From a virus, in the IMG/VR virus record IMGVR_UViG_3300032323_003820, positions 30,521 through 94,520 of that record: DNA of 64,000 nt; one strand, 5' to 3'. The translations under genes were made by a program, and so were the position numbers. Below, piece by piece: positions 34,710 to 42,093 of this stretch; the first letter of the stretch is position 1, and the number at the start of each line of letters is the position of its first letter. Under the pieces are notes generated by a model that ran no database searches, had not been told where the DNA came from, and saw only the letters and a program-made list of their open reading frames with translations.

Positions 34710-35132
34710 ATGAAAATTATTATATCAGAATCACAAAGAAAAAAAATTGTTGATTCATTGATAGGTGAAAAAGTTATGGTTTATTATAACCTACACAAAC
34801 ATACCTTTTCAATTACAATACGTGGAATTGTTATGGCTCACGTAGATTATGTTAAATTAAAAAATGTTGAATTTAGGGTTAGGACTGGAGGAAAGGAAAT
34901 GGTTAGAACAAAAAAACAAAAGAATGTTCACGCTTTTGTGATTGGGACCTTGTTGGATTATTGTGAATACCCTTGTGAAAATTTACCTGAAGAACCTTTT
35001 GGTGAAGTGGTTACATATAATCCTTACAAACATGATAGTTTCGTCATCAAATCAACAGAACAACCTGTCTTCTATGCAAAATTGGTTGAAATGATAAACT
35101 CGAAAAATAAAATTTTTATCATAGAAAATTAA
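34710..35132 (+). CDS. Hypothetical protein with MKIIISE N-terminus
   Basis: A 140-residue protein starting MKIIISESQRKK, the first of three nearby genes sharing MKII(I/V)(S/T)E(A/S)Q. The rest is mixed alpha/beta with a CEYPC pair and no recognised fold. The N-terminal motif fits an I-x-E|S prohead-protease site. Function unknown. Confidence 0.65.
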   Translation: MKIIISESQRKKIVDSLIGEKVMVYYNLHKHTFSITIRGIVMAHVDYVKLKNVEFRVRTGGKEMVRTKKQKNVHAFVIGTLLDYCEYPCENLPEEPFGEVVTYNPYKHDSFVIKSTEQPVFYAKLVEMINSKNKIFIIEN

Positions 35133-35141
35133 TAAAAAAAC

Positions 35142-35148
35142 TATTTAT
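35142..35148 (+). promoter_or_regulatory. TATTTAT late-promoter-like motif
   Basis: TATTTAT, 5 nt before the ATG at 35154. Confidence 0.5.
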
Positions 35149-35153
35149 ATAAC

Positions 35154-35474
35154 ATGAAAATTATCATAACTGAAGCTCAACTTAAAAGATTAAATTTAGA
35201 AGAATTCGCAAAAAAAAGATTCACAGGTGCAGAAAAGATTGCCAATACGGCAAAAGAAAAGGGTGGACCTTCTATTCTTACCTACCAACATTTTGTGGTG
35301 AAACTACCATATTACAAGAAAGCTGGCGAAGGTAAGTTCAATGAAAAGGAATCGATTGAAGAATTCAAGAAGACATTAAAATCAATCTCTCTCGAAATGA
35401 CACAAAAAGAGTTCCAAACTGAAGTAGGTAGATTGGAGGTTCTAGGTGAATTAATTATAAAGAACAAAAAGTAA
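35154..35474 (+). CDS. Small MKIIITEAQ-type protein
   Basis: A 106-residue basic helical protein. N-terminus MKIIITEAQLKRL is nearly identical to that of 35980-36213. No other motif. A late TATTTAT promoter and a downstream terminator make it a single-gene unit. Candidate packaged protein by N-terminal pattern. Confidence 0.65.
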   Translation: MKIIITEAQLKRLNLEEFAKKRFTGAEKIANTAKEKGGPSILTYQHFVVKLPYYKKAGEGKFNEKESIEEFKKTLKSISLEMTQKEFQTEVGRLEVLGELIIKNKK

Positions 35475-35493
35475 AAAAAGTTATATATTATTG

Positions 35494-35519
35494 AACCCTC
35501 ACTTCGGTGGGGGTTTTTT
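35494..35519 (+). terminator. Terminator (copy B of a duplicated element)
   Basis: Identical to the terminator at 33051 for 30 nt including TTTTTTATTT. Confidence 0.88.
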
Positions 35520-35567
35520 ATTTGACATTATAAGATGTTATGACTAAATTATATAAAATTTTTTAAT

Positions 35568-35909
35568 ATGACAGTTTTATGTATTATCGGTTGGGTTGTC
35601 TCAGTTGCAACCTCTTTATTCTTAGCAAAAAATGCTTTTGATAAAATTAGAGGTACTGAAGAATCCAAAGGGAATTTCAAATTCATGAATTTAGAAAACT
35701 ATAGAATGGAGACAGGTGTTGGAGAAATGTTGGGAGCGGCTTTGCTTTTGGTTCCTGGTTTTTCAGTAATTGGTCTTGTTTTAATTTCTACTTTTATGGG
35801 TGGGGCAGTCGTTGCTCACTTATCTCTTATGGGAGGTAATAAAAAAGAGTTTCCGATTATGGTATGGGTTGGAGCACTTGTCGGATATTTGCTCAGAGCT
35901 TATTGCTAA
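35568..35909 (+). CDS. DoxX-like inner-membrane protein
   Basis: A 113-residue protein with about four membrane helices. VGEMLGAALLLVPGFSVIGLVLISTFMGGAVVAHLSLMGG matches the DoxX/DoxX-like core (G-E-x-L-G-x-x-L-L-x-P, then M-x-G-A-x-x-x-H). Host members are linked to redox or lipid-associated membrane functions. The cargo looks host-derived and sits as its own unit between two terminators. Confidence 0.72.
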   Translation: MTVLCIIGWVVSVATSLFLAKNAFDKIRGTEESKGNFKFMNLENYRMETGVGEMLGAALLLVPGFSVIGLVLISTFMGGAVVAHLSLMGGNKKEFPIMVWVGALVGYLLRAYC

Positions 35910-35927
35910 GAAAAAAATTTCCACTCA

Positions 35928-35956
35928 GACCCCTTCACTTGTGAGGGGGTTTTTTA
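35928..35956 (+). terminator. Terminator
   Basis: ACCCCTTCAC-tt-GTGAGGGGGT followed by T6, related in sequence to the two ACCCTCAC terminators. Confidence 0.85.
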
Positions 35957-35968
35957 TTTCCAAAATTA

Positions 35969-35975
35969 TATTTAT
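35969..35975 (+). promoter_or_regulatory. TATTTAT late-promoter-like motif after a terminator
   Basis: Lies 12 nt after a terminator T-run and 4 nt before the ATG at 35980. Confidence 0.55.
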
Positions 35976-35979
35976 CTTT

Positions 35980-36213
35980 ATGAAAATAATAGTAACTGAG
36001 GCACAGTATAAACGCCTGAACGAATTATCTTCAAAGTCCAACGGAGTTGAAGAATTTATAGAGATGGTAAAATCAACAAAAGGATTATTAAAACACTTGG
36101 GGTTCAAAAATATGAAAGCTTTAGAAGACTTCATTACCGATAACGGTATTAAAGATTTTTATGAACTCAAAAAAGATGCTACAGATTTCAAAAAGAAATC
36201 TGAAGATAAATAA
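35980..36213 (+). CDS. Small MKIIVTEAQ-type protein
   Basis: 77 residues from ATG 35980. Longer frames run through the upstream terminator and are rejected. MKIIVTEAQYKRLNEL shares the N-terminus of 35154-35474. The remainder is a charged helical domain (FIEMVKSTKGLLKHLGF). Late motif 4 nt upstream. Function unknown. Confidence 0.65.
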   Translation: MKIIVTEAQYKRLNELSSKSNGVEEFIEMVKSTKGLLKHLGFKNMKALEDFITDNGIKDFYELKKDATDFKKKSEDK

Positions 36214-36230
36214 ACAATTAATACACATTT

Positions 36231-37154
36231 ATGAAAATTAATGAAAAAGTACTAATCGGTATTCTTTCAGGTTTACTGATTATTTCGGTCGCGTTTATTA
36301 CTTGGCAAAGTAATACGAATAGAACCATAATCAAAGAGAAAGAAATTCAGTATGTTGAAATCAAAGAATCAAAAGACACTTTGGAAAAAGAACATTCTGA
36401 AACATTATCTAAGTTGGAAGAAGCGGAAATCAAAATCGACGGGTTGACAAACACAAACATCCAATCTGATAAAGAAATCAAATCTTTAAAAAGTAAGATA
36501 AAGAACATCTTATATAAGGAAAAGGTGACAGGTAAGGAATTACAAACTGCCAAAGTTTTAATCTCAGAACTCAACGTAAAAATCACCGATTACTTGAAAG
36601 AAAACGATGTATTGAAACAAAACAACATCAAACTGACTGAAGAAAAAACTTCATTACAAATGGATAAAAATCAGTTGGTTCAAGTTTTAGATTCAACAAG
36701 AGTTGAAAAATCTAAAGCAGACGATGTCATCGATTTGGGAAGTACCTTAGTCATATCTAATATAAGTGTTCAAGGTTTCAATGTTAAAGGTAAAAAAACT
36801 GATATTGCTGAGAAAATTCATAAGTTAAAGTTCTCATTTGTTATTAACGAGAATAGAATTTCTTCAAGTGGAAAGAAAACAATATATTTTGTTTTGATAA
36901 ATCCATTTGGTAAAGAAATCTCAATTGATGGTGTTTCGGAAGTGTTGAGTACAAAACAAAATGGTCAAAAGTTATTCACAGGAAAAAAACAACTCGACTA
37001 TTCTCAAGGACTAATTCAGAAAGCAGAATTTGACGTAGAAATGTCAAAAGTTTTTGTTGATGGAGTATATAAGGTTCAAATATACGAAAATGGTTTGTTG
37101 GTCGGAGAAAGTCGACTCGCACTCAAAAAGAAAAAGGTCTTAGGATTTTTATAG
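36231..37154 (+). CDS. Membrane-anchored coiled-coil protein
   Basis: A 307-residue protein. An N-terminal membrane helix (VLIGILSGLLIISVAFITW) is followed by ~120 residues of heptad-rich coiled coil and a C-terminal beta-rich domain of ~140 residues (KLKFSFVINENRISSSGKKTIYFVLINPFGK). The layout resembles host envelope proteins rather than virion proteins. It sits 17 nt after the preceding gene and before a strong terminator. Confidence 0.7.
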   Translation: MKINEKVLIGILSGLLIISVAFITWQSNTNRTIIKEKEIQYVEIKESKDTLEKEHSETLSKLEEAEIKIDGLTNTNIQSDKEIKSLKSKIKNILYKEKVTGKELQTAKVLISELNVKITDYLKENDVLKQNNIKLTEEKTSLQMDKNQLVQVLDSTRVEKSKADDVIDLGSTLVISNISVQGFNVKGKKTDIAEKIHKLKFSFVINENRISSSGKKTIYFVLINPFGKEISIDGVSEVLSTKQNGQKLFTGKKQLDYSQGLIQKAEFDVEMSKVFVDGVYKVQIYENGLLVGESRLALKKKKVLGFL

Positions 37155-37157
37155 TGA

Positions 37158-37189
37158 GAATCCCCCGAGAAATCGGGGGATTTTTTTTT
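37158..37189 (+). terminator. Terminator
   Basis: TCCCCCGA-gaaa-TCGGGGGA with a T9 tail. Confidence 0.9.
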
Positions 37190-37202
37190 ATGTGATTCAA
37201 AA

Positions 37203-37209
37203 TATTTAT
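37203..37209 (+). promoter_or_regulatory. TATTTAT late-promoter-like motif after a terminator
   Basis: Between the 37158-37189 terminator and the ATG at 37217 (7-nt gap). Confidence 0.6.
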
Positions 37210-37216
37210 CTTTACA

Positions 37217-38089
37217 ATGAAATTACTCACATTAAAGGAATCTGAATTTTTTTCTATGTTAAAAACAATAGTTGAACAAGTTGAGACAGACTTGAACCAA
37301 TACGATGATAACGATTTTTTTGATGCTTTCGTTTATGTATTTAGAAAATGGGCAGCAAATAGGTTAGGGGAAGAATATGAAAAATATCCCTTTTCATATT
37401 TGTTGAAAACCTACGGACAGGAATTCTTGAACCAAATTTTTGGTGATAAGTATGATAAATATTTTGGTAGTGATGAAGTTTCCCTTTACCGACAAATGAT
37501 ACCAAGAATTGGGAAATACTTAGTCCAATCAGGAATTCATTCATTACCATCACTAAGAAACCAATCTAAGTTTACCAAAAAATATGCAAAACATATTTCT
37601 GCTTTGCTCGAAATATATTTAAGTGAATTTAATTTCGTTAGAACTGAAATCAAAGAAGACAAACCTTACGATGTTGATGTTTATTTTTATGTTGATTATC
37701 CTTCCTATTTGAAGTCCAAGTCTCGTACTTTAAATTCGTATAATATTGAAAGAGAATTACGAGACCTATTCGAACAACATTTAGGGGTTGAGTTTGGTAA
37801 CCCAGTTCACGGAAAAGTGAATCTCAAAATACACATCATAAAAGAAAACGAAGAATCGTGGATTAAAAATGTTTTGAATAAGGAAATAAAGAAACATATA
37901 AGAGAAATGGAAGGAGGTAGGTATGTACATTCAATCCGATTTGAACCCAAAGATAATGGAGCTACTATGAAGATAATCTACAAAGATTACGGATATAATA
38001 GCCTTTTCAAAGTATTCGAATTCAGAAATAGAGTTAGGCAGTATATTCAAGATTTAGGATATGACAAAATTTCCGTCGAAAACATTTAA
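37217..38089 (+). CDS. Hypothetical late protein
   Basis: A 290-residue protein starting MKLLTLKESEFFSML. It is charged and mixed alpha/beta with aromatic-rich patches and no recognised family. Terminator and TATTTAT upstream define an independent late-type unit. N-terminal LxE|S again resembles a prohead-protease site. Confidence 0.65.
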   Translation: MKLLTLKESEFFSMLKTIVEQVETDLNQYDDNDFFDAFVYVFRKWAANRLGEEYEKYPFSYLLKTYGQEFLNQIFGDKYDKYFGSDEVSLYRQMIPRIGKYLVQSGIHSLPSLRNQSKFTKKYAKHISALLEIYLSEFNFVRTEIKEDKPYDVDVYFYVDYPSYLKSKSRTLNSYNIERELRDLFEQHLGVEFGNPVHGKVNLKIHIIKENEESWIKNVLNKEIKKHIREMEGGRYVHSIRFEPKDNGATMKIIYKDYGYNSLFKVFEFRNRVRQYIQDLGYDKISVENI

Positions 38090-38117
38090 TAATTTATAAA
38101 ATTCAAATTTTTTTTAT

Positions 38118-38125
38118 TATCTTTG
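38118..38125 (+). promoter_or_regulatory. Host-type -7 element TATCTTTG
   Basis: TAnnTTTG match ending 6 nt before the ATG at 38132, which would make the mRNA nearly leaderless. Confidence 0.45.
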
Positions 38126-38131
38126 TGAACG

Positions 38132-38479
38132 ATGGATTTCACAAAATTATTCATAGGAATTTTATTAGGGTTTTTAGGTCAAATTGGTTCCTTCATGCAA
38201 TTACAAGGAGCAATAAAGTATAATTGGTATGAAAAATATCTTTGGTTGATTTTAATTTTAAGTATACCTATAAGTTGGCTTTACATAAAATCTGTAACTT
38301 ATTTAGTCGAGGGTTTTGGGGGTGAAATTTGGCCGAGTAGGCTGATAGGATTTGCTGTCGGAATTATGGTTTTTAGTATGTTATCAATCATCCTATTCAA
38401 AGAAACCCTAACACTGAAAACAATTATTTGTCTACTTTTAAGTTTTTGTATAGTTTTCGTTCAGTTAGTTATGAAATGA
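38132..38479 (+). CDS. Four-helix membrane protein, SMR/DMT-like
   Basis: A 115-residue protein with four predicted membrane helices. Length, glycine spacing and the last helices (GFAVGIMVFSMLSIILFKETLTLKTIICLLLSF) recall small multidrug-resistance/DMT-type proteins, though the conserved SMR glutamate near the N-terminus is not seen. Probable host-derived cargo expressed from a host promoter. It is followed within 2 nt by a tRNA gene. Confidence 0.6.
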   Translation: MDFTKLFIGILLGFLGQIGSFMQLQGAIKYNWYEKYLWLILILSIPISWLYIKSVTYLVEGFGGEIWPSRLIGFAVGIMVFSMLSIILFKETLTLKTIICLLLSFCIVFVQLVMK

Positions 38480-38480
38480 T

Positions 38481-38552
38481 GGTCTCGTAGTTAAATGGAT
38501 ATAACAGTCGCCTTCTAAGCAACTATTCGTGGTTCGATTCCACGCGGGACTA
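38481..38552 (+). tRNA. tRNA-Arg (TCT)
   Basis: Acceptor GGTCTCG/CGGGACT, anticodon loop CTTCTAA reading TCT (AGA codon), T-arm CGTGG-TTCGATT-CCACG. CCA is not encoded. The anticodon stem has one mismatch. Confidence 0.88.
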
Positions 38553-38570
38553 CAGGAGCTTCGGAAACTC

Positions 38571-38600
38571 AAAAGGGGAGGATTTATATTCTCCCCTTTG
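38571..38600 (+). terminator. Terminator-like hairpin
   Basis: AAAGGGGAG-gatttatatt-CTCCCCTTT after the tRNA. The T-tail is short. Confidence 0.6.
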
Positions 38601-38602
38601 TA

Positions 38603-38609
38603 TATTTAT
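38603..38609 (+). promoter_or_regulatory. TATTTAT late-promoter-like motif after a hairpin
   Basis: TATTTAT, 5 nt before the ATG at 38615, directly following the hairpin at 38571-38600. Confidence 0.55.
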
Positions 38610-38614
38610 AAAGT

Positions 38615-40120
38615 ATGAAATTCATGTCAATTTTATTGAGGGAAGGCAGGAAGGAAGATTTGAAGAAAAAATATTCTGACAAATACGACGAAGAAGTATT
38701 AGATTGGATTTTGAATATTTCTGACCTTGTTGATTTCAATCACAAATACACTGATTTTGTTTTGAGAGTTATTAACCCTAAAAATATGGACGTTGCATGG
38801 TGGGTAGAAACAATAATTGACGAACTTAAGTTATTCGACAAATATCAAAATCAACTCGAAAAAAAAGATATTAATCAGTATCAAACTTTTACCGAATTAC
38901 AAAATGCAGTTACCCCACTTCAACAAAAAGAAAAAGAAAAAGAATTAGAGGGTCAGGTAGATAAAATTTACGAAGATGACACTTTTGTAGTAGTTGTTCC
39001 AAAAACACGAGAGGCATCATGTAAATATGGTTCTAATACAAAATGGTGTACCGCAGCAAAACAAGATAATAGATTTGATACCTATAGCACAGGAAAACAA
39101 AAATTATATTACATAATCAACAAGAAAAAAAGTTCAGGTTCTAACTATTCCAAAATTGCAATTCATTTCAATAATTCAGGTAATAAAACTTATTGGGATT
39201 CCGCAGACTATAATATGAATCCGAGAGAGGTTGATGTTTTAAATTACGCATTTCCTGAAATGATGCAAACCATCGATAAAGACTACTCAACTGATATGAG
39301 TAAGTTTGATAGGGAATCAATCTTACGAGAAGCATTTAAGATAAACCAACCAATTGTTTATTCATTACGTAACTACTTAGAGTCAGGTAAAGACATTTTT
39401 ATAGTTGTTGAAGGATTTGATTCGATACCTGATATGAAAGGTCATTATGAGGGAACTGTTCAGATAGAATTATCAGATGGTTATGATAATTTTTTAGTTG
39501 ATAAATACAATCTACTTATAACGGTACAATATAAACCAAGTGATGGTAATGTCTATCGTGCAGTTGTGGAATTTAACGGGGTAGATTTAGACCCGACCGA
39601 ATACTTTAGAGATTTAGGTTTAGAAACTGAGCAAATTAGTGATTTATATTGGATAAAAGAAGACGCTAGTGAGACACATTCTTTCTTCGCCAGAAGTATT
39701 GCAAACAAAATAAGAACACTTGTCGGAGAAAATCCTGTTTTACAAAGATTAGTTGTTGGTGACAAGAAATTTTGGAGACCTGATAGAATTCATTACGGAT
39801 ACACATTTGCAAGGGCAGATAAAGGATTTATTAAAAAATTGACCGATTGGTTAGATGCAGGTAAAGTCGGAACCAAACTGGACTTTTTAACTGACATAGG
39901 GAAACTCGACAAAAAAATTGAAAACGGGAAAAAGTATTATGCTTTCAAGGGTAAAGCCATTTTTTTACCATCCAAAGATTGGAGAGGACAGTTTTCATCA
40001 TTCTTTGCTTCTGCTAGACTTGCCGGTATTTTGGGTTACAGAAAAGTTGGTAATCAATTCTTACTTGTAAAAGGACCAAACTTCGAAGCATTTAAGGAAG
40101 GAAACCTTAAAGCACTTTAG
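38615..40120 (+). CDS. 'YG...KWCTA' phage protein
   Basis: A 501-residue protein starting MKFMSILLREGRKEDL. Residues ~120-170 hold EDDTFVVVVPKTREASCKYGSNTKWCTAAKQ...LYYIINKKK, a motif recurrent in environmental phages whose function I do not know. The invariant Tyr-Gly, Trp-Cys-Thr and flanking strands suggest a small catalytic or binding domain. The rest is alpha/beta with two further domains. LLRE|G at the N-terminus fits a protease-processed leader. Late motif 5 nt upstream. Overlaps the convergent gene 40107-40328 by 14 nt. Confidence 0.7.
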   Translation: MKFMSILLREGRKEDLKKKYSDKYDEEVLDWILNISDLVDFNHKYTDFVLRVINPKNMDVAWWVETIIDELKLFDKYQNQLEKKDINQYQTFTELQNAVTPLQQKEKEKELEGQVDKIYEDDTFVVVVPKTREASCKYGSNTKWCTAAKQDNRFDTYSTGKQKLYYIINKKKSSGSNYSKIAIHFNNSGNKTYWDSADYNMNPREVDVLNYAFPEMMQTIDKDYSTDMSKFDRESILREAFKINQPIVYSLRNYLESGKDIFIVVEGFDSIPDMKGHYEGTVQIELSDGYDNFLVDKYNLLITVQYKPSDGNVYRAVVEFNGVDLDPTEYFRDLGLETEQISDLYWIKEDASETHSFFARSIANKIRTLVGENPVLQRLVVGDKKFWRPDRIHYGYTFARADKGFIKKLTDWLDAGKVGTKLDFLTDIGKLDKKIENGKKYYAFKGKAIFLPSKDWRGQFSSFFASARLAGILGYRKVGNQFLLVKGPNFEAFKEGNLKAL

Positions 40121-40328
40121 ATTTTTTTCGAAAGTAGAAGTAAAACCCAAAAAATAACGCCGCAATACAATACAAAACGAAGTTCGCTTTCCATAAACTT
40201 CCTGTCCACAATATTAGTGAATACTGAACGGCATCGAACCCAAACGGATTGAAGAAAAGTGCCAACATTAGACATACCTGAGATATGTTTTCGAGAAATA
40301 TGCTTCTCCAAGTTCTGTTTCTCTCCAT
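40107..40328 (-). CDS. Two-helix membrane protein
   Basis: A 73-residue protein. The segments VCLMLALFFNPFGFDAVQYSLI and ANFVLYCIAALFFGFYFYF are membrane helices joined by a short WTGSLW loop, with a basic tail. I recall similar small NPFGFD-containing proteins from aquatic phages. A second minus-strand frame over the same bases (40117-40335) is a shadow. Confidence 0.6.
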   Translation of the reverse strand: MERNRTWRSIFLENISQVCLMLALFFNPFGFDAVQYSLILWTGSLWKANFVLYCIAALFFGFYFYFRKKSKVL

Positions 40329-40388
40329 CTTCCATAGATTGATATTAAAAGTTTATTCAAAGAAAACTTTGATTAATTGAATATAAAT

Positions 40389-40883
40389 ATGTATTTTTAT
40401 GTTCCAAACAAACAATTGATTATGAAACTTTTGAAATCACCAACGTTTAAAGATAATAGGGGTTCGTATACACCCATCCGACTTGATGTAATGGACATCA
40501 AATGGGTACAATCATCCATTAGTTATAATCAGAATAAATTCACCTTCAGAGGAATGCATTATCAGGAAAACAATCCTCAAACTAAATATGTAAAAGTTAT
40601 TAAGGGTTCAATTATAGACTTCATATATGACTTAAAGACTAAGGAAGTAGATTTCATAAAAGTAGACGAAAATTCTGCAGTTTTGATTGACAATAATAAA
40701 GCCCATGGATTTATTACATTAGAACCCGAAACTATAGTCAATTACTTTGTAGATGATGAGTATAATCCTGACTCTGAACGTAGTATAGTTTGGGAAACTA
40801 TACCTGAAATCAAATCCGAGATTTATAGTATAATTGGTGATAGTGAACTTATAATTTCTGAAAAAGATTCCAAAGGTAAGTAA
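40389..40883 (+). CDS. RmlC-like sugar epimerase
   Basis: A cupin of the dTDP-4-dehydrorhamnose 3,5-epimerase type. RG(S)YTPI, FRGMHYQ, KYVKVIKGSIIDFIYDL and NNKAHGFITLEP are the family blocks, with His in RGMHYQ as the usual catalytic base. It is ~155 residues counting from ATG 40422, the start best supported by homology. ATG 40389 gives an 11-residue extension. A 1-nt gap to the sulfotransferase-like gene suggests a sugar-modification pair. Confidence 0.8.
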   Translation: MYFYVPNKQLIMKLLKSPTFKDNRGSYTPIRLDVMDIKWVQSSISYNQNKFTFRGMHYQENNPQTKYVKVIKGSIIDFIYDLKTKEVDFIKVDENSAVLIDNNKAHGFITLEPETIVNYFVDDEYNPDSERSIVWETIPEIKSEIYSIIGDSELIISEKDSKGK

Positions 40884-40884
40884 T

Positions 40885-41493
40885 ATGTCTCATCACGTAA
40901 TTTCTGAGAAGAATAACACTTTTGTTTGGTTACCAATTAAAACGGCATCTTCATTAGTAAGTTGGGTATTGTCACACTTCGAATTTGATTTATTTTTCTT
41001 TTCACAAACTACAAATGAATATAAAAAAATAATCTCAGATTTATCTCACTTTGGGCATTCAACAAATCTACCCCATAATCATCAAGACATGTTATTCATC
41101 TGCACAATGAGACACCCTTATGAAAGGGTTCTTTCATATTACAAATCTACATTACCACAGATTTATAATGATTATAAAATTGAAGGATTCAATCATTTCT
41201 TGAATCAGAATGTTTTTTGTAACAAAACACTTTTTGATGATATACATAAATTTAACAATCGAAAACCTGATTTTTTAATTAGGACTGAAACAATTTACGA
41301 TGATTTACTAAAAATACCTTTCATTAAAAACTCTAAATTAAATGAATGTGGAATTCTCGAGGAAATGTGTAAAAAAAAGGTAAACTCAAGTTTTGAGTCT
41401 CAAGACGATGAATATTTATTATCTTCTGACATAAAAGAAAAAATATATAATTTCTTTAAACCACAATTTGATATCTTTGGATATTCTAAATAA
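40885..41493 (+). CDS. Sulfotransferase-like protein A
   Basis: A 202-residue protein. FVWLPIKTASSLVSW fits the 5'-phosphosulfate loop (PKTxxTS-like) and CTMRHPYERVLSYYKS fits the 3'-phosphate loop (R-x-P-x-x-R-x-x-S-x-Y) of PAPS-dependent sulfotransferases. It shares a C-terminal pattern (KPDFLIRTE...FFKPQFDIFGYS) with the protein at 49513-50106, so the two are paralogues. Substrate, probably a glycan or protein tyrosine, is unknown. Confidence 0.72.
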   Translation: MSHHVISEKNNTFVWLPIKTASSLVSWVLSHFEFDLFFFSQTTNEYKKIISDLSHFGHSTNLPHNHQDMLFICTMRHPYERVLSYYKSTLPQIYNDYKIEGFNHFLNQNVFCNKTLFDDIHKFNNRKPDFLIRTETIYDDLLKIPFIKNSKLNECGILEEMCKKKVNSSFESQDDEYLLSSDIKEKIYNFFKPQFDIFGYSK

Positions 41494-41605
41494 AATATTC
41501 TATCTGTTAATTGGGCTTGGTTCCACAGTTTTAATTGCGGGAACTATCGTTTTTTTAGCATTAAAGACAGCAGATTTTATAAATAAAAAAGATGGAAAAA
41601 ATTAA
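41477..41605 (+). CDS. Possible 42-residue single-span membrane protein
   Basis: TTG-started frame overlapping both neighbours (17 and 14 nt), with one membrane helix (LLIGLGSTVLIAGTIVFLAL) and a basic tail DFINKKDGKN. Length, hydrophobicity and gene packing favour a real gene, but there is no ATG start. Confidence 0.4.
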   Translation: MDILNKIFYLLIGLGSTVLIAGTIVFLALKTADFINKKDGKN

Positions 41606-41789
41606 TATCAAAGAAATTTTGGAAAGAGAAGGAGAAGTTCGTAAATTTGTAGGAGTAGCTCCTGAAGGGTTTGTGTTGATTCACGAAAAAACTCTCGAGG
41701 ATTTAAAAGATTTTGATGTTTGGAAAGACTGGAAAAATGGTCTTACCACCATCGAAAAGATAAATAAATCGAATTTTCGAAATACTTAA
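41592..41789 (+). CDS. Small hypothetical protein
   Basis: A 65-residue protein, MEKINIKEILEREGEVRKFVGVAPEGFVLI..., possibly a beta-hairpin domain. It lies immediately upstream of tRNA-Thr. No function recognised. Confidence 0.55.
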   Translation: MEKINIKEILEREGEVRKFVGVAPEGFVLIHEKTLEDLKDFDVWKDWKNGLTTIEKINKSNFRNT

Positions 41790-41796
41790 TAAAAAC

Positions 41797-41869
41797 GCCC
41801 CCTTAGCTCAGTAGGTAGAGCTGTAGTTTTGTAAACTACCGGTCGCTGGTTCGAGTCCGGCAGGTGGCT
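41797..41869 (+). tRNA. tRNA-Thr (TGT)
   Basis: Anticodon stem GTAGT/ACTAC with loop TTTGTAA (TGT); T-arm GCTGG-TTCGAGT-CCGGC. Acceptor GCCCCCT/AGGTGGC has one C-U mismatch. CCA is not encoded. Confidence 0.9.
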
Positions 41870-41888
41870 CAGCAAACCGTTAGATAAT

Positions 41889-41981
41889 ATGTTTTATGTT
41901 TTTGAATACAAGGTAGAACTTGACCCAAATACAGAGGAAACTCATGAAGAGTGGGAATCTGGTGACATAATCTATTTTTAA
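41889..41981 (+). CDS. Possible 30-residue ORF
   Basis: MFYVFEYKVELDPNTEETHEEW..., between tRNA-Thr and a large hairpin. Acidic and short. It may be a real micro-gene or part of the untranslated leader. Confidence 0.25.
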   Translation: MFYVFEYKVELDPNTEETHEEWESGDIIYF

Positions 41982-41986
41982 CGTGT

Positions 41987-42071
41987 AGTGGTCATACAAG
42001 TGTAACTGTCTGCAGCAGTGAAAGGAAGTCGACTCCGAGGTTTTTACCACTTGTCCCTGACCACTTTTTTA
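41987..42071 (+). ncRNA. Structured RNA or long terminator-like element
   Basis: Nested arms AGTGGTCA (41987-41994)/TGACCACT (42058-42065) and ACAAGTG (41996-42002)/CACTTGT (42048-42054) close a 45-nt head, with an inner GGAAGTCGACTCC palindrome, followed by T6. It could be a small RNA with intrinsic terminator or only a terminator. Confidence 0.5.
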
Positions 42072-42093
42072 TTTACCTTTATAAAAAAATAAC

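Noticed and set aside
35800-35979. N-terminal extension of the 35980 gene
   Set aside because: It would translate through the preceding terminator and overlap the DoxX-like gene; the ATG at 35980 follows a TATTTAT motif.
40117-40335. Second minus-strand ORF overlapping 40107-40328
   Set aside because: The other frame encodes two clean membrane helices; this one has no coherent features.
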